Counted from the stretch's first letter, positions 27,252 to 36,501 are shown. The stretch: 64,000 nucleotides of DNA from Pseudomonadota bacterium (GCA_018362935.1 JAHALQ010000007.1:1-64000), one strand, 5' to 3'. The notes: generated by a model from the sequence alone, not told the origin. Numbers and translations are program-made.

Positions 27252-27971
27252 ATGCTGCCGACGACCGAAAAATATCGTTATGTGACGGAAGGCAATCAGG
27301 AGCGCGCCGTCGCGCTGGAAAAGGATCAGCGCATCTATGCACAAGCGGTTGACCTGCACGGCAGCGTTGATGAAAAAGCGGTTGCCGAACTTGAAAAAAC
27401 GCTTGCCCCGTTATTGGAAAAACAAACCGCGCTGCTGAAAAGCGGGCGGGTTCCGGACGCCAGAAAAATTGAGGCTGAAATCAGTGTCCGGCTAAAAGAA
27501 ACAGCTCCCGACACTGTCAAAAAACTGCTGCCGGACAATGCTGACCAAGACGGCCGCGACGCGCGAAAAATTTTGTCTTATGTTGTGGCGACGGCGCTGG
27601 TCAATTATGTCAACAAAGACATTTATGACGGCGTTTCGCATGAAACGGACAAAGACGGCAATACGCGCCTGCGGGAATTGGAACCGTGGGAAAAAACTTT
27701 TAAGAATTATCTGCTTTATTCGCTGAATCGGGCGGCTGACGGTTATCTGCCGGAAGAAGAGCGTCCCAGACCGCCGGAAAGGAACGGCGACCAGGTCTTG
27801 CGCAGCGTACAGGAAGAAAAAATCAAAAACGACGCGGTAATCCGCAAGAATTTCAGCAATCCGAAAAATCGGAAGAAAGCCATGAAAACGGCCGAGAAAA
27901 AAGGTCGCCCGCTGACTGAAAAAGAAATTAAGGTCATGAAACTAAAAGCTGCCGGCGGTCAGGGCAAATAA
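27252..27971 (+). CDS. Conserved-looking hypothetical protein, charged
   Basis: The 239-residue soluble protein has no signal peptide or membrane helix. It is helical and acidic in the first half (an AELEKTLAPLLEKQ-like stretch) and strongly basic in the last 50 residues (NPKNRKKAMKTAEKKGRP), which could bind nucleic acid. I recognise no domain. GGAGAATGGCTA lies just upstream of the start, and a strong terminator follows the stop, so it is probably a real single gene. Confidence 0.6.
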   Translation: MLPTTEKYRYVTEGNQERAVALEKDQRIYAQAVDLHGSVDEKAVAELEKTLAPLLEKQTALLKSGRVPDARKIEAEISVRLKETAPDTVKKLLPDNADQDGRDARKILSYVVATALVNYVNKDIYDGVSHETDKDGNTRLRELEPWEKTFKNYLLYSLNRAADGYLPEEERPRPPERNGDQVLRSVQEEKIKNDAVIRKNFSNPKNRKKAMKTAEKKGRPLTEKEIKVMKLKAAGGQGK

Positions 27972-28002
27972 AAAAGCGTTACTTGAAGTAACGCTTTTTT
28001 AT
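27970..28002 (+). terminator. Rho-independent terminator
   Basis: AAAAAAGCGTTAC, a five-base loop, and GTAACGCTTTTTT form a stem with A and T flanks directly at the end of the gene at 27252. The symmetric flanks could also serve the convergent csoR side. Confidence 0.9.
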
Positions 28003-28177
28003 TTTCCGACAGATTGCTTAATTCTTCCATATAGCGGCAACGCCCGAAAGGCAAACCACCCGGTCTTTGGTCAGTTTTCTGTTTGATGCTTTTTGCAGAG
28101 CCGGCAGCAATTCCTCGGGAGCGTCATGCTGTATTTCAGGCCGTTCCATGTCCGTGAACATTTTCGTAATAAGGTAG

Positions 28178-28450
28178 TCAGTCGTCGAAGCGGTCAAACA
28201 GCATTTTAAGCTCTTCAATTTTTTTGTCTTTGTCCGCATCGGTAAAAGACTGAGCAACGCAGTGCTGCAAATGCTTTTTGAGAATATTGGATTCGACGGC
28301 TTTGACAGCGGAGCGGACAGCGCGCAGCTGGGTGATGATGTCGGGGCAATAGCGTCCGTCTTCAATCATCTTCTTCACGCCTTCAATCTGGCCGCTGATA
28401 CGGTTGAGCCGCGGCATATTTTCCATATGGCAGGGGGCGTTGTCGGTCAT
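28178..28450 (-). CDS. csoR: CsoR/FrmR-family metal-sensing repressor, probably copper
   Basis: CsoR repressors leave DNA when they bind Cu(I). The 90-residue protein has the all-helical family pattern: RLNRISGQIEGVKKMIEDG, C-P-D-I-I-T-Q-L-R-A-V-R (first cysteine) and later H-L-Q-H-C, giving the Cys-His-Cys ligand set seen in copper-type members. An N-terminal CHMEN adds another possible ligand. The ATG at 28450 follows the metallothionein stop by 13 bases, with AAGGCGG upstream. The shared promoter has a CsoR-like operator, so autoregulation is likely. Confidence 0.85.
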   Translation of the reverse strand: MTDNAPCHMENMPRLNRISGQIEGVKKMIEDGRYCPDIITQLRAVRSAVKAVESNILKKHLQHCVAQSFTDADKDKKIEELKMLFDRFDD

Positions 28451-28463
28451 AAGGGTATCCGCC

Positions 28464-28577
28464 TTACTTGCTGCCGGAACATTTGTCGCCGCAATGGCAG
28501 TTGGTGCCGTCACATTGGCAGTTGTCTCCGCACTGGCAGTCTTCACAAGTGCATTTGGGATTGTTGCATTTAGACAT
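28464..28577 (-). CDS. Metallothionein-like cysteine-rich peptide
   Basis: A 37-residue frame from an ATG at 28577 has ten cysteines, nearly all as C-x-C or paired C-x-x-C steps (KCTC, DCQC, NCQC, NCHC), with a histidine and many acidic and asparagine residues and no hydrophobic core. This is the composition of small bacterial metallothioneins that bind Cu(I), Zn or Cd by thiolate clusters. AAAGGAG lies nine bases upstream of the start. It is the first gene of a two-gene unit with csoR, so copper is the likely metal. Confidence 0.8.
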   Translation of the reverse strand: MSKCNNPKCTCEDCQCGDNCQCDGTNCHCGDKCSGSK

Positions 28578-28621
28578 TGTAAACTCCTTTTAATTTGATT
28601 ATACCTCGCATCTGTATTCTA

Positions 28622-28650
28622 TTAATATACCACATGGGGGTATGTGTCAA
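28622..28650 (-). promoter_or_regulatory. Promoter with CsoR-type operator for the metallothionein-csoR unit
   Basis: On the minus strand TTGACA (28650-28645) and TATTAA (28627-28622) are separated by 17 bases. The spacer holds ATACCCCCATGTGGTAT, with ATACC/GGTAT symmetry and a C-run, as in known CsoR operators. A repressor bound there would block polymerase. Confidence 0.7.
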
Positions 28651-28788
28651 GCCGTTTATTGTGCAAATTGTACGGCAATACGTTTTATGGTTGACAAATA
28701 ATACGGTTATGTTTAACTAAAAACAGTTTTTTTTATATTTAATTCATCTTATTGACCTTAATCTAATTGATTTTATATCTAAATTTTT

Positions 28789-29634
28789 ATGTCAACACAA
28801 AAATTGATTCACGTTCCGTACGTGAAAACCCAAGCAGAAGAGGTTTCTCTTCTTGAGACCGGCAGTTTTTCTGCCCAAAGGCAATATATCCTCTGGTATG
28901 GTTTCCAATCCCGGCAGGGACAGATTATGTTCGCAGACAGCGGTTTTAGCGAGCTTATCCGCATGCAAAATCTTTTTTACGGTCAGTGGTGGTTTTCCGA
29001 GGCAAGACAGATACTTTGCCGGCGCGGATTGCTTTCGCCGTTGTCTGAGGAAGACGAGCAACAGCAGAGACGCGCATTTAAAAACTGGCTGTACAACTGT
29101 CTGCATGCGCCCCGCGGCAACGAAGCCGCTTATGGCAGGATGCAGTTCTACGGTATGGCTGGCGATGTGATGTTCCCCCCCGCTGTCAGCGAAGAAGAAC
29201 AGCTGCGGTGGCTGGATGAGAAAAACATCGAGAAGATATCTTCTTATACCGGCCGCTGGAAAGGAAAAGCCGCCGTTAGGTTTCTGCAAGAAGCGCCGGA
29301 AGAATCCGTATTTTTTCAGCTCCACTACCGGTTGCTTAAAAGGCCGGAAGAGCAATACGCTCTGGCGCAGCGCGACATCAGCAACGGGGAAAACAATCTG
29401 ATTTGGTTTTATTTTTCCAGTTACAGAGCGTTTCCCGAGGTTCAGGCTCTGCTTCGCGATTATGATGCGAACCTGTGGCGCCGGATGGTTATGGTTAATT
29501 ACGGCTGGGATTTTGAATTTGAGCGCAAATTCGGCAGCCTTAAAGCTTGGCAGGAAAAATTGTCAGAAAATTATTCGATGCTGGCGCATTGCCCGATTGA
29601 GGATATCCGGCAGTTGCTGCACGGCATAGAGTAA
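28789..29634 (+). CDS. Hypothetical cytoplasmic protein, aromatic-rich
   Basis: The 281-residue protein has no signal peptide or membrane helix and is unusually rich in W, Y and F (for example GQWWFSEARQ and NLIWFYFSSYRAF). I recognise no domain. The upstream 200 bases are AT-rich and no clear ribosome site precedes the ATG at 28789, so the true start is uncertain. A strong terminator ten bases after the stop supports it as a transcribed gene. Confidence 0.55.
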   Translation: MSTQKLIHVPYVKTQAEEVSLLETGSFSAQRQYILWYGFQSRQGQIMFADSGFSELIRMQNLFYGQWWFSEARQILCRRGLLSPLSEEDEQQQRRAFKNWLYNCLHAPRGNEAAYGRMQFYGMAGDVMFPPAVSEEEQLRWLDEKNIEKISSYTGRWKGKAAVRFLQEAPEESVFFQLHYRLLKRPEEQYALAQRDISNGENNLIWFYFSSYRAFPEVQALLRDYDANLWRRMVMVNYGWDFEFERKFGSLKAWQEKLSENYSMLAHCPIEDIRQLLHGIE

Positions 29635-29643
29635 TACGTACCG

Positions 29644-29677
29644 CAGCCTTATAGTCTAATGACTATAAGGCTGTTTT
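29644..29677 (+). terminator. Rho-independent terminator
   Basis: CAGCCTTATAGTC, loop TAAT, GACTATAAGGCTG is a perfect 13-base-pair stem followed by TTTT. Confidence 0.88.
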
Positions 29678-29759
29678 AATAAGTATAAGAAAAACTTGTG
29701 TTTGGGATACAGATGTCGTATTGTATGCATAATTGTAACGATACTGAAGATTGGGCGGC

Positions 29760-30650
29760 ATGATTTATCCGAGTTTAAAATATCTCTCTGACTTTGACGT
29801 GTATCTGGTAGATGCCTACGGCCCTTTTGTCGGCGCTTCCGGCGTTTCGCAGACGGCGATTCAGGTTATGGCCGATTTGGTCGCCGCGGGCAAAAAAGTC
29901 TGCGTTTTATCCAATGGTTCGGAACTGGCCGCAGACGCCGTGAACAGCTATCACAAGAAAGGCCTGTTGGCCGGAGTGCATTTTAACGGGTTTATGACTT
30001 CCGGGCAATTTACCTATGAGGCGATTCAGAAGCGGGAGCTGCCGGTTTTGGGAACGAAATTCTTTGTATTTGGGACGGCTAATTTTAAAAAGCCGGAAAA
30101 GCTTCCCACGATTTTTAAGGGGTCTGCCTATTCGGTTGTCGACAAGGTTGAAGAAGCTGATTTCGTTTACTGCGGCATTCCGCAAATCAACGGCGAAGAC
30201 AGGCTGGAAATGACCGATTTTCTGCCGGGGCTGGCGGAAATAAAAAAAGCCGGGTTGGCGCTTGTCTGCGCGAATCCCGATTTGCGCGCCAACGAAGGCG
30301 GCCGGTTTGTTGTCCGGCAAGGGCTGGTTTGCGAGACTTATGAGAAAATGGGCGGACGGGTTGTGCGTTACGGCAAGCCTGACGCGCGAATTTTTGACCG
30401 GATTTTGTCCGGGTATGACGTTGCGCGCGAACGCGTGCTGATGATCGGTGACACTCTGGGAACGGATATTCTCGGCGCCAACCGGGCGGGCATAAAATCC
30501 TGTCTGGTTTTAGACGGCGGTATGACGGAATACGCGCTCAAACAAAAAGGGCAGGCTGTTACGGAAGAAAACGTCATGGCTTTTATAAATGCCCAGAACG
30601 CGGTTCCTGATTATATCTGCCGGCGCATGAGCGAAGCGGCGCTTTTTTAG
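29760..30650 (+). CDS. HAD-superfamily hydrolase, NagD-like (TIGR01459 type)
   Basis: The 296-residue protein has HAD motifs in order: VDAYGPF near residue 15 (motif I), VLSNGS (motif II), GKPDARIFD (motif III lysine) and MIGDTLGTDILGA (motif IV). The cap layout is that of class IIA phosphatases such as NagD, and the first motif fits a group common in alphaproteobacteria. The substrate, probably a sugar phosphate or nucleotide, is unknown. I use the ATG at 29760; a TTG three codons earlier is possible. Confidence 0.8.
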   Translation: MIYPSLKYLSDFDVYLVDAYGPFVGASGVSQTAIQVMADLVAAGKKVCVLSNGSELAADAVNSYHKKGLLAGVHFNGFMTSGQFTYEAIQKRELPVLGTKFFVFGTANFKKPEKLPTIFKGSAYSVVDKVEEADFVYCGIPQINGEDRLEMTDFLPGLAEIKKAGLALVCANPDLRANEGGRFVVRQGLVCETYEKMGGRVVRYGKPDARIFDRILSGYDVARERVLMIGDTLGTDILGANRAGIKSCLVLDGGMTEYALKQKGQAVTEENVMAFINAQNAVPDYICRRMSEAALF

Positions 30651-30782
30651 CTTTCGGGAAACTTTGAACAGCGCTTTTGGCAAGGGCAGTTATTGTTTTT
30701 TTAACAGTTATGCCGGCAGAGAGCTTGTATCTTTAATTTTCAATCATATATCGCTTATATCTTTATTAACCGGCGGGGAAAA

Positions 30783-31412
30783 ATGGATTACCTAAACGTA
30801 TCGCTGCGCATGCTGATGGCTTTTATCCTGGTGCTGATATTCTTCCAGTTTTCGGGTAACAAGCGCCAGTTTTCACAAATGACCAGTTTTGATTTGGTGA
30901 GCAATTTTATTTTGAGCGCTATTTTCGGCGGTTATTTGTTTGACAGTGAAATTTCGTGGCTCGGGTTTGTGTCGGTCATTACGGTGTATTTTGTTTTGAA
31001 CGGAATCATTAATTATCTGGCGAAAAATACGGCATGGGGCAGAGGGATGATTGTGGGAACGCCGACAGTTATTATTGATGACGGAAAGATAAATATTAAA
31101 AATCTGAAAAAAGCCAATATGAATATGCTGGACTTTATGTCTTTGCTGCGGGCTAAAAAAGTTCATTCGCTCAAAGATGTGAAACTGGCGCAGATTGAAA
31201 TCGGCGGCGCGCTGACCGTGCGGCTTAAAGGCGAACAAAATTATGCGATGACGCTGATTGAAAACGGCAAAATTAATCAGGAGAATCTTAAACAGGCCCG
31301 AAAATCCAAAACCTGGCTGCTGAAAGAACTGAAAAAACGTCGGACGAAGCCCGAAGACGTCTTTTTTGCCCAATGGCAGAATGATGATCTGTATCTGGTA
31401 AAATTTCAATAA
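30783..31412 (+). CDS. YetF/DUF421-family membrane protein
   Basis: The 209-residue protein has two or three N-terminal membrane helices (about 8-75), then a cytoplasmic part with GTPTVIIDDGKINIKNLKKA and the D-F-M-S-L-L-R-A-K-K segment typical of the YetF (DUF421) family. The family's molecular role is not established. GGCGGGG precedes the ATG by about five bases. It ends 11 bases before the convergent LysR gene. Confidence 0.82.
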   Translation: MDYLNVSLRMLMAFILVLIFFQFSGNKRQFSQMTSFDLVSNFILSAIFGGYLFDSEISWLGFVSVITVYFVLNGIINYLAKNTAWGRGMIVGTPTVIIDDGKINIKNLKKANMNMLDFMSLLRAKKVHSLKDVKLAQIEIGGALTVRLKGEQNYAMTLIENGKINQENLKQARKSKTWLLKELKKRRTKPEDVFFAQWQNDDLYLVKFQ

Positions 31413-31423
31413 CACAACGGCAT

Positions 31424-32314
31424 TTATGCAATGTTTTTGATAAGCTGCTTATAGTAGTCCAAAGCTGTTCTGACTTTGGGAATATCTTTTATAAAACGCT
31501 GGGAAGTCAGGTAGACAGTCGCAAAGGATGCGCATTTTAATTGATCCAGGTGCACCAGTCCGGGGCGGTTTTTGGCAAAATGCAGCGGCATAACCGCTAT
31601 TCCGCAATTATTGGCGACCAGTTCGGTTATGACAAACGCGCTGTTGGATACAAACGGTTTTCGGTCGGTGGGGAAAAATGCAGAATTACCGTTTTCGATT
31701 CTGTTCCAATTGTCCTTTTTGAGAACCAGACGGTGATTCTGAATGAGGTCTTCTTCGTTCTGGGGCGCGGGGTGCGCGGCGAGATAGCACGCGGACGCAA
31801 AGTAACCGCAGGGAATTTCGCGGGAAGCGATAATAACGATATCGTGGCCCGAAGGAATGCCGTAGCTCAGGCAGATGTCGTATCCAAGATTGACGATGTC
31901 CGGGGTGCTGTCAAATGTGTCAATAATTATATTGAGATTGGGGTAAGCGCTGTAGAATTCCTGAATTTTACGCATTTGCAGGCTGTAACGTATGTTTTTG
32001 TCATAGGCAATGCGGATTTCGCCGCTCAATGTGTCGGTTCGGGCTATTTGTGCCGAGTATATCTGGTAGAGGCAGTTTTTCAGCTGTTCCGCAAGCAGTG
32101 CCAGTTTTATTCCGTCCGGGGTCAGCGAACAACCGCGTTCAGTGGTGGAAACCAGCTTGGCGTTGAATTCTATTTCCAGATAAGAAAGGTATTTGTTCAG
32201 AGTATCGACGGAGGTATTCAACGCCTTGGCTGTTCCGGCTTTGGAGGTATGTCTTTTTATCGAGCCGAGTATCATCAGGCCTTCCAGTATTGTTTTATCT
32301 TTTTTATTAAACAT
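31424..32314 (-). CDS. LysR-family transcriptional regulator
   Basis: The 296-residue protein has an N-terminal winged helix-turn-helix (about 14-65, TAKALNTSVDTLNKYLSYLE) and a C-terminal periplasmic-binding-like effector domain (about 95-290), the LysR layout. It is transcribed away from adiC across a 371-base gap, the classic arrangement for a LysR protein controlling its neighbour. Arginine or acid stress as the signal is inference. Confidence 0.85.
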   Translation of the reverse strand: MFNKKDKTILEGLMILGSIKRHTSKAGTAKALNTSVDTLNKYLSYLEIEFNAKLVSTTERGCSLTPDGIKLALLAEQLKNCLYQIYSAQIARTDTLSGEIRIAYDKNIRYSLQMRKIQEFYSAYPNLNIIIDTFDSTPDIVNLGYDICLSYGIPSGHDIVIIASREIPCGYFASACYLAAHPAPQNEEDLIQNHRLVLKKDNWNRIENGNSAFFPTDRKPFVSNSAFVITELVANNCGIAVMPLHFAKNRPGLVHLDQLKCASFATVYLTSQRFIKDIPKVRTALDYYKQLIKNIA

Positions 32315-32685
32315 TGTGATTGTTCCATGTGTAAATATCTAAGGTTGTAAAAGTGTCGAAAAATCAAAAATTTACCAAAGTACAATACAAAATATTAACC
32401 GTAGTTTTTTGACAGAACAACGATTTTCTTCCAAATATGCAACGAAAATTAATCTCGCATATTATTAATACAACTTATGGTTTATTTTGCTTGTTGTAAA
32501 GTCCGGAAAATTTATATGATGACCAATAAAATATAAATTTTTCAATCTGCCACGATGACGCAAGTTTATGTCAGCGGCGGCGTTTTAAAATGCTGCTGCT
32601 TCAGACGAGGCGTTTTTTGCGGGTGCGGACTGGAAAAGTTTTAAACAAAGCTTATCTATCTGGAAAATATCAGAGAGAGGTAACC
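32315..32685 (+). promoter_or_regulatory. Divergent lysR-adiC control region
   Basis: This 371-base AT-rich stretch contains no gene I accept. It holds a perfect 11-base-pair inverted repeat, AAAATTTATAT at 32507-32517 and ATATAAATTTT at 32531-32541, with a 13-base spacer; it could be a regulator site or an mRNA hairpin. GAGAGG at about 32674-32680 is the adiC ribosome site. Confidence 0.5.
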
Positions 32686-34164
32686 ATGGATAATGACAGT
32701 AACAAAATCGGCGTGGTTCCGGCAACTTTGCTGGTCGCCGGAAATATGATGGGATCGGGCGTGTTTATGCTGCCGGCGAATCTGGCGGCTATCGGGTCAA
32801 TTGCGGTGCTGGGCTGGCTGGTAACAATCGTCGGCGCCATAGCTTTGGCGCTGGTGTTTTCCAAACTGACACAAATCTATACCGCGGCGGGCGGCCCGTA
32901 TGCCTATACGCGCAAAGCATTCGGCGATTATATGGGGTATCAGACCAATCTGGTCTATTGGCTGGCCAATGTTATCGGCAATGTGGCGCTGGTGGTGGCC
33001 GGTCTTGGCTATCTGACGCCGTTTTTTCCGTCCTTGCGTGATCCGCTGGTCATGGCGCTGGGGCAGATCGGCATTATCTGGCTGCTGGTTTACGCCAATA
33101 TTCTGGGGCCGAAAACTGTCGGCCGGATTCAGAGCTTTACGACCATGCTGGCTCTGGTACCGATTATCGGCGTGGCGTTGCTCGGGTGGTTCTGGTTCCA
33201 TCCGCAGACCTTTATGGAGGGGTGGAACGTTTCGGGCAGCAGCGACGTTTCAGCTTTGGGGATGACGCTTAATTTTACACTGTGGGCATTTATCGGCGTT
33301 GAGAGCGCTTCGGTGTCGACAGCCGTGGTTAAAGATCCGGCCAAAAACGTGCCGATTGCGACGGTGGTCGGTGTTCTGTTGGCGGCTGCTTGCTATATTC
33401 TCAGTTCTTCGGCAATTATGGGTATTATTCCCAATAAAGAGCTGATTGTTTCAGCCGCGCCGTTTTCAGACGCCGTGACGGTTGCCTTGGGGCCCGCAGC
33501 CGGAAAAATTGTCGCTTTTTGTGCGGCGGCGGGCTGCCTCGGGTCACTCGGCGGCTGGACGCTGCTGGTCGGGCAGACGGCGCAGGCTGCGGCGAATGAC
33601 GGTTTGTTCGGCAACGTGTTTGCCAAAGTCAACAACCGCTGTGTTCCGTCGGCCGGTTTGGCGATTGTGGCGGGGTTGATGACGCTTCAGGTTTTGGCGA
33701 CGATGTCGCCGACAGCTGCGGAGCAATTCGGCAAAATTGCTTCCATTGCAGTAATCATGACGCTGCTGCCGTATATTTATTCATCCGTTGCGATTAAAAT
33801 TCTCGGGCGCGACAAAATGAACCGGCACCAGCTGACTTTCTATACGATTGTCGGCCTGATTGCTGCGGTCTACTGCATGATTGCGATGATCGGTTCGGAC
33901 GCGCAGCAGACCCGGTGGGCGCTGATGTTTGTGATTTCGACAATCATTTTTTACGAAATGGCGGTCAACCGCAAGCTGGATATGCAAGAGCAAAATACCC
34001 GCCCCGGCGGCTGCGTGCCCTGCTGGGTCAGACATCTGACGCTGATTGTGACAATTGTGGCTTTGGCCGCGATGTTCTGGGTTTCGGTCGGGCGTTATGA
34101 CAAAGGGGATTTGCGAACACGCGGTTCGTATCACCGGATTGTACAGGAATTACACGATAAATAA
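32686..34164 (+). CDS. adiC: AdiC-type arginine/agmatine antiporter
   Basis: AdiC exchanges external arginine for internal agmatine and so exports protons during acid stress. The 492-residue APC-family protein has about twelve helices and follows E. coli AdiC closely: VAGNMMGSGVFMLPANLA in helix 1, LWAFIGVESASV in helix 6, and CAAAGCLGSLGGWTLL. The ATG at 32686 follows GAGAGG and matches the family start. An open stretch upstream (from 32590) is not needed. adiA starts eight bases after the stop. Confidence 0.93.
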   Translation: MDNDSNKIGVVPATLLVAGNMMGSGVFMLPANLAAIGSIAVLGWLVTIVGAIALALVFSKLTQIYTAAGGPYAYTRKAFGDYMGYQTNLVYWLANVIGNVALVVAGLGYLTPFFPSLRDPLVMALGQIGIIWLLVYANILGPKTVGRIQSFTTMLALVPIIGVALLGWFWFHPQTFMEGWNVSGSSDVSALGMTLNFTLWAFIGVESASVSTAVVKDPAKNVPIATVVGVLLAAACYILSSSAIMGIIPNKELIVSAAPFSDAVTVALGPAAGKIVAFCAAAGCLGSLGGWTLLVGQTAQAAANDGLFGNVFAKVNNRCVPSAGLAIVAGLMTLQVLATMSPTAAEQFGKIASIAVIMTLLPYIYSSVAIKILGRDKMNRHQLTFYTIVGLIAAVYCMIAMIGSDAQQTRWALMFVISTIIFYEMAVNRKLDMQEQNTRPGGCVPCWVRHLTLIVTIVALAAMFWVSVGRYDKGDLRTRGSYHRIVQELHDK

Positions 34165-34172
34165 AGGAGAAA

Positions 34173-36473
34173 ATGATGACAGAGGAAAAAAATCCGCTGG
34201 GTTTTAAGGTACTGATGATTTATGACGGGGTTGATGAAAATAACGCCAATGCCCGTAAAATTCAGGCATTGAAGAGCGACCTGGAAGAAAAAGACATACA
34301 AGTTGTTATTGCCCAGTGTTATAATGACGCGGCGGCGGTTATCCGCTCCGACCCGACAGTGGAATGCGTGCTGCTGAATTTAGATGACGATCCGGATCAT
34401 CATTTCGGGCACAGCGTACGCATGCTCAAACTTATCCGCAGCCGCAACGAAAACGTACCGGTTTTCCTGCTGGCGTGCCGGACGGTAGCGTCGGGCGTTC
34501 CGGCGGATATTCTTGACAAAGTCAATGACTTTATCTGGATTTTGGAAGATACGTCTGATTTTATCGCCGGGCGCATTGTTGCGGCCATCAGGCGGTATCG
34601 CGAGTATATTCTGCCGCCGATGTTTAAGGCTTTGGTTAATTTTTCAAAGGTGCATGAGTATTCATGGCACACGCCGGGGCATACCGGCGGCACCGCTTTT
34701 TTGAAGTCGGCGGTCGGGCGTTCGTTTTTTAATTTTTTCAAAGAACCGGTCTTCCGGTCGGATTTGTCAATTTCGGTGGGCGAGCTTGGGTCATTGCTTG
34801 ACCATTCCGGCCCTATCGGCGAAAGCGAAAAATATATCAGCCGCGTTTTCGGTTCCGACCGCAGCTATACGGTAACCAACGGTTCGTCGACATCCAACCG
34901 GGTAATTTTAATGTCGAGCGTGACCCGCAATCAGGTGGCGCTGGTTGACCGCAACTGCCATAAATCGGTGGAGCAGGGGCTGACGATGTGCGGCGCGGTG
35001 CCGTCGTATCTGATTCCTTCGCGCAACCAGTACGGCATTATCGGCCCGATTAAGCCCGAGCGTCTGACGAAGGAAGCCGTGGCGCAGAGCGTTTCGGAAA
35101 ATGCCCTGGTCAAAGACGGCGTGAACAAGCAGCCGGTGCATGCGGTGGTTACCAATTCGACCTATGACGGTTTGTGCTATAATATCAACCGGGTAAAAGA
35201 ACTGCTGGGCGAGAGCGTCGACCGGCTGCATTTTGACGAGGCGTGGTACGGCTATGCCCGGTTTAATCCGCTTTACTGCGAACGTTTTGCCATGTGCGGG
35301 GATATCACCGAATATGACCGCAGCGGCCCGACGGTCTTTTCGACGCAGTCGACCCACAAACTGCTGGCGGCTTTTTCGCAGGCCTCGATGATTCATATCC
35401 GCGAGGGGCGCAAGCCGATTGACCATAAGCGTTTTAACGAATCTTTCATGATGCATGCCTCGACTTCGCCGTTTTATCCGATTATCGCGACAAATGACAT
35501 CAGTGCGGCAATGATGGACGGCCCGCAGGGGCAGGCGCTGACCGAAGACAGCATCCGGGAAGCCATCGCTTTCAGGCAGACCGTGGCGCATCTGCACGCA
35601 GAAATGAAAGACAAAGGCGACTGGTTTTTCGATATTTGGCAGCCGGATTATGTCCTTGATGCCAAGAGCGGGCAGAAAGTGCCGTTCTATGAGGCAGAGG
35701 AAGAACAGCTGGCCAATGACCCGTCAGCCTGGTATCTGCGCCCGAATGACGAATGGCACGGTTTCGGGGATATTGAGGAAGGCTATTGCATGCTCGACCC
35801 GATAAAAGTAACCGTCGTCACACCGGGCATGGGCAAAGATGCCGTTTTGGAAGGTTCTGGAATTCCGGCCGCGCTGCTGACTTCTTATCTGGATAACCGC
35901 GGCATTGTGGTGGAAAAAACGCAGGATTTTACGGTGCTGTTTTTGTTTTCTCTCGGTGTTACCAAGGGAAAATGGGGGACGCTGCTCAACGCTTTGTTTG
36001 CTTTTAAGAAAGATTATGACAACAATACCCCGCTGGAAAGGGTGCTGCCGAAAGTCGTTGCCGACAATCCCGAGCGTTATCTGAACATGGGGCTGAAAGA
36101 TTTGGCCGACGAAATGTTTGCCAAGATGAAGGAACTGCAAATGACCAAGGCGCTGGCCGAAGGTTTTGCGGTATTGCCCAAACCGGATATGACGCCGGTT
36201 GAGGCTTATGAGCAGCTGGTATTAAATAATATTGAATCGGTGACGCTTAATGAGGCATCCGGTCGGACGGTGGCAACCGGCATTGTGCCTTACCCGCCCG
36301 GAATTCCGCTGCTGATGCCGGGTGAGAACGCCGGGGATGCCGACGGCCCGCTGCTGGGGTATTTGAAAGCTCTGGAAGCTTTCGACCGTTATTTTCCGGG
36401 CTTTGCGCATGATACGCACGGCGTGGAACGCGATTCCGACGGCAATTATGAAATTATGTGCCTGAAGAGATAA
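34173..36473 (+). CDS. adiA: AdiA, acid-resistance arginine decarboxylase
   Basis: AdiA converts arginine to agmatine and CO2, consuming a proton; it is PLP-dependent and cytoplasmic. The 766-residue protein has the N-terminal wing domain (about 1-130), the PLP core with STHKLL (probable Schiff-base lysine K396) and the C-terminal domain. Segments such as WILEDTSDFIAGR, DRLHFDEAWYGYARFNP and MFLFS-type LFLFSLGVTKGKWGTL match E. coli AdiA better than the lysine or ornithine enzymes. AAGGAG precedes the double ATG at 34173/34176. Confidence 0.95.
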   Translation: MMTEEKNPLGFKVLMIYDGVDENNANARKIQALKSDLEEKDIQVVIAQCYNDAAAVIRSDPTVECVLLNLDDDPDHHFGHSVRMLKLIRSRNENVPVFLLACRTVASGVPADILDKVNDFIWILEDTSDFIAGRIVAAIRRYREYILPPMFKALVNFSKVHEYSWHTPGHTGGTAFLKSAVGRSFFNFFKEPVFRSDLSISVGELGSLLDHSGPIGESEKYISRVFGSDRSYTVTNGSSTSNRVILMSSVTRNQVALVDRNCHKSVEQGLTMCGAVPSYLIPSRNQYGIIGPIKPERLTKEAVAQSVSENALVKDGVNKQPVHAVVTNSTYDGLCYNINRVKELLGESVDRLHFDEAWYGYARFNPLYCERFAMCGDITEYDRSGPTVFSTQSTHKLLAAFSQASMIHIREGRKPIDHKRFNESFMMHASTSPFYPIIATNDISAAMMDGPQGQALTEDSIREAIAFRQTVAHLHAEMKDKGDWFFDIWQPDYVLDAKSGQKVPFYEAEEEQLANDPSAWYLRPNDEWHGFGDIEEGYCMLDPIKVTVVTPGMGKDAVLEGSGIPAALLTSYLDNRGIVVEKTQDFTVLFLFSLGVTKGKWGTLLNALFAFKKDYDNNTPLERVLPKVVADNPERYLNMGLKDLADEMFAKMKELQMTKALAEGFAVLPKPDMTPVEAYEQLVLNNIESVTLNEASGRTVATGIVPYPPGIPLLMPGENAGDADGPLLGYLKALEAFDRYFPGFAHDTHGVERDSDGNYEIMCLKR

Positions 36474-36475
36474 TC

Positions 36476-36501
36476 AGAAGCCCCGGTACGGGGCTTCTTT
36501 T
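36476..36501 (+). terminator. Terminator of adiC-adiA
   Basis: AGAAGCCCCG, loop GTA, CGGGGCTTCT then TTTT; it lies just after the adiA stop. Confidence 0.9.

Noticed and set aside
28018..28161. 47-codon minus-strand frame after csoR
   Set aside because: No good ribosome site or recognisable features; it may be a remnant.
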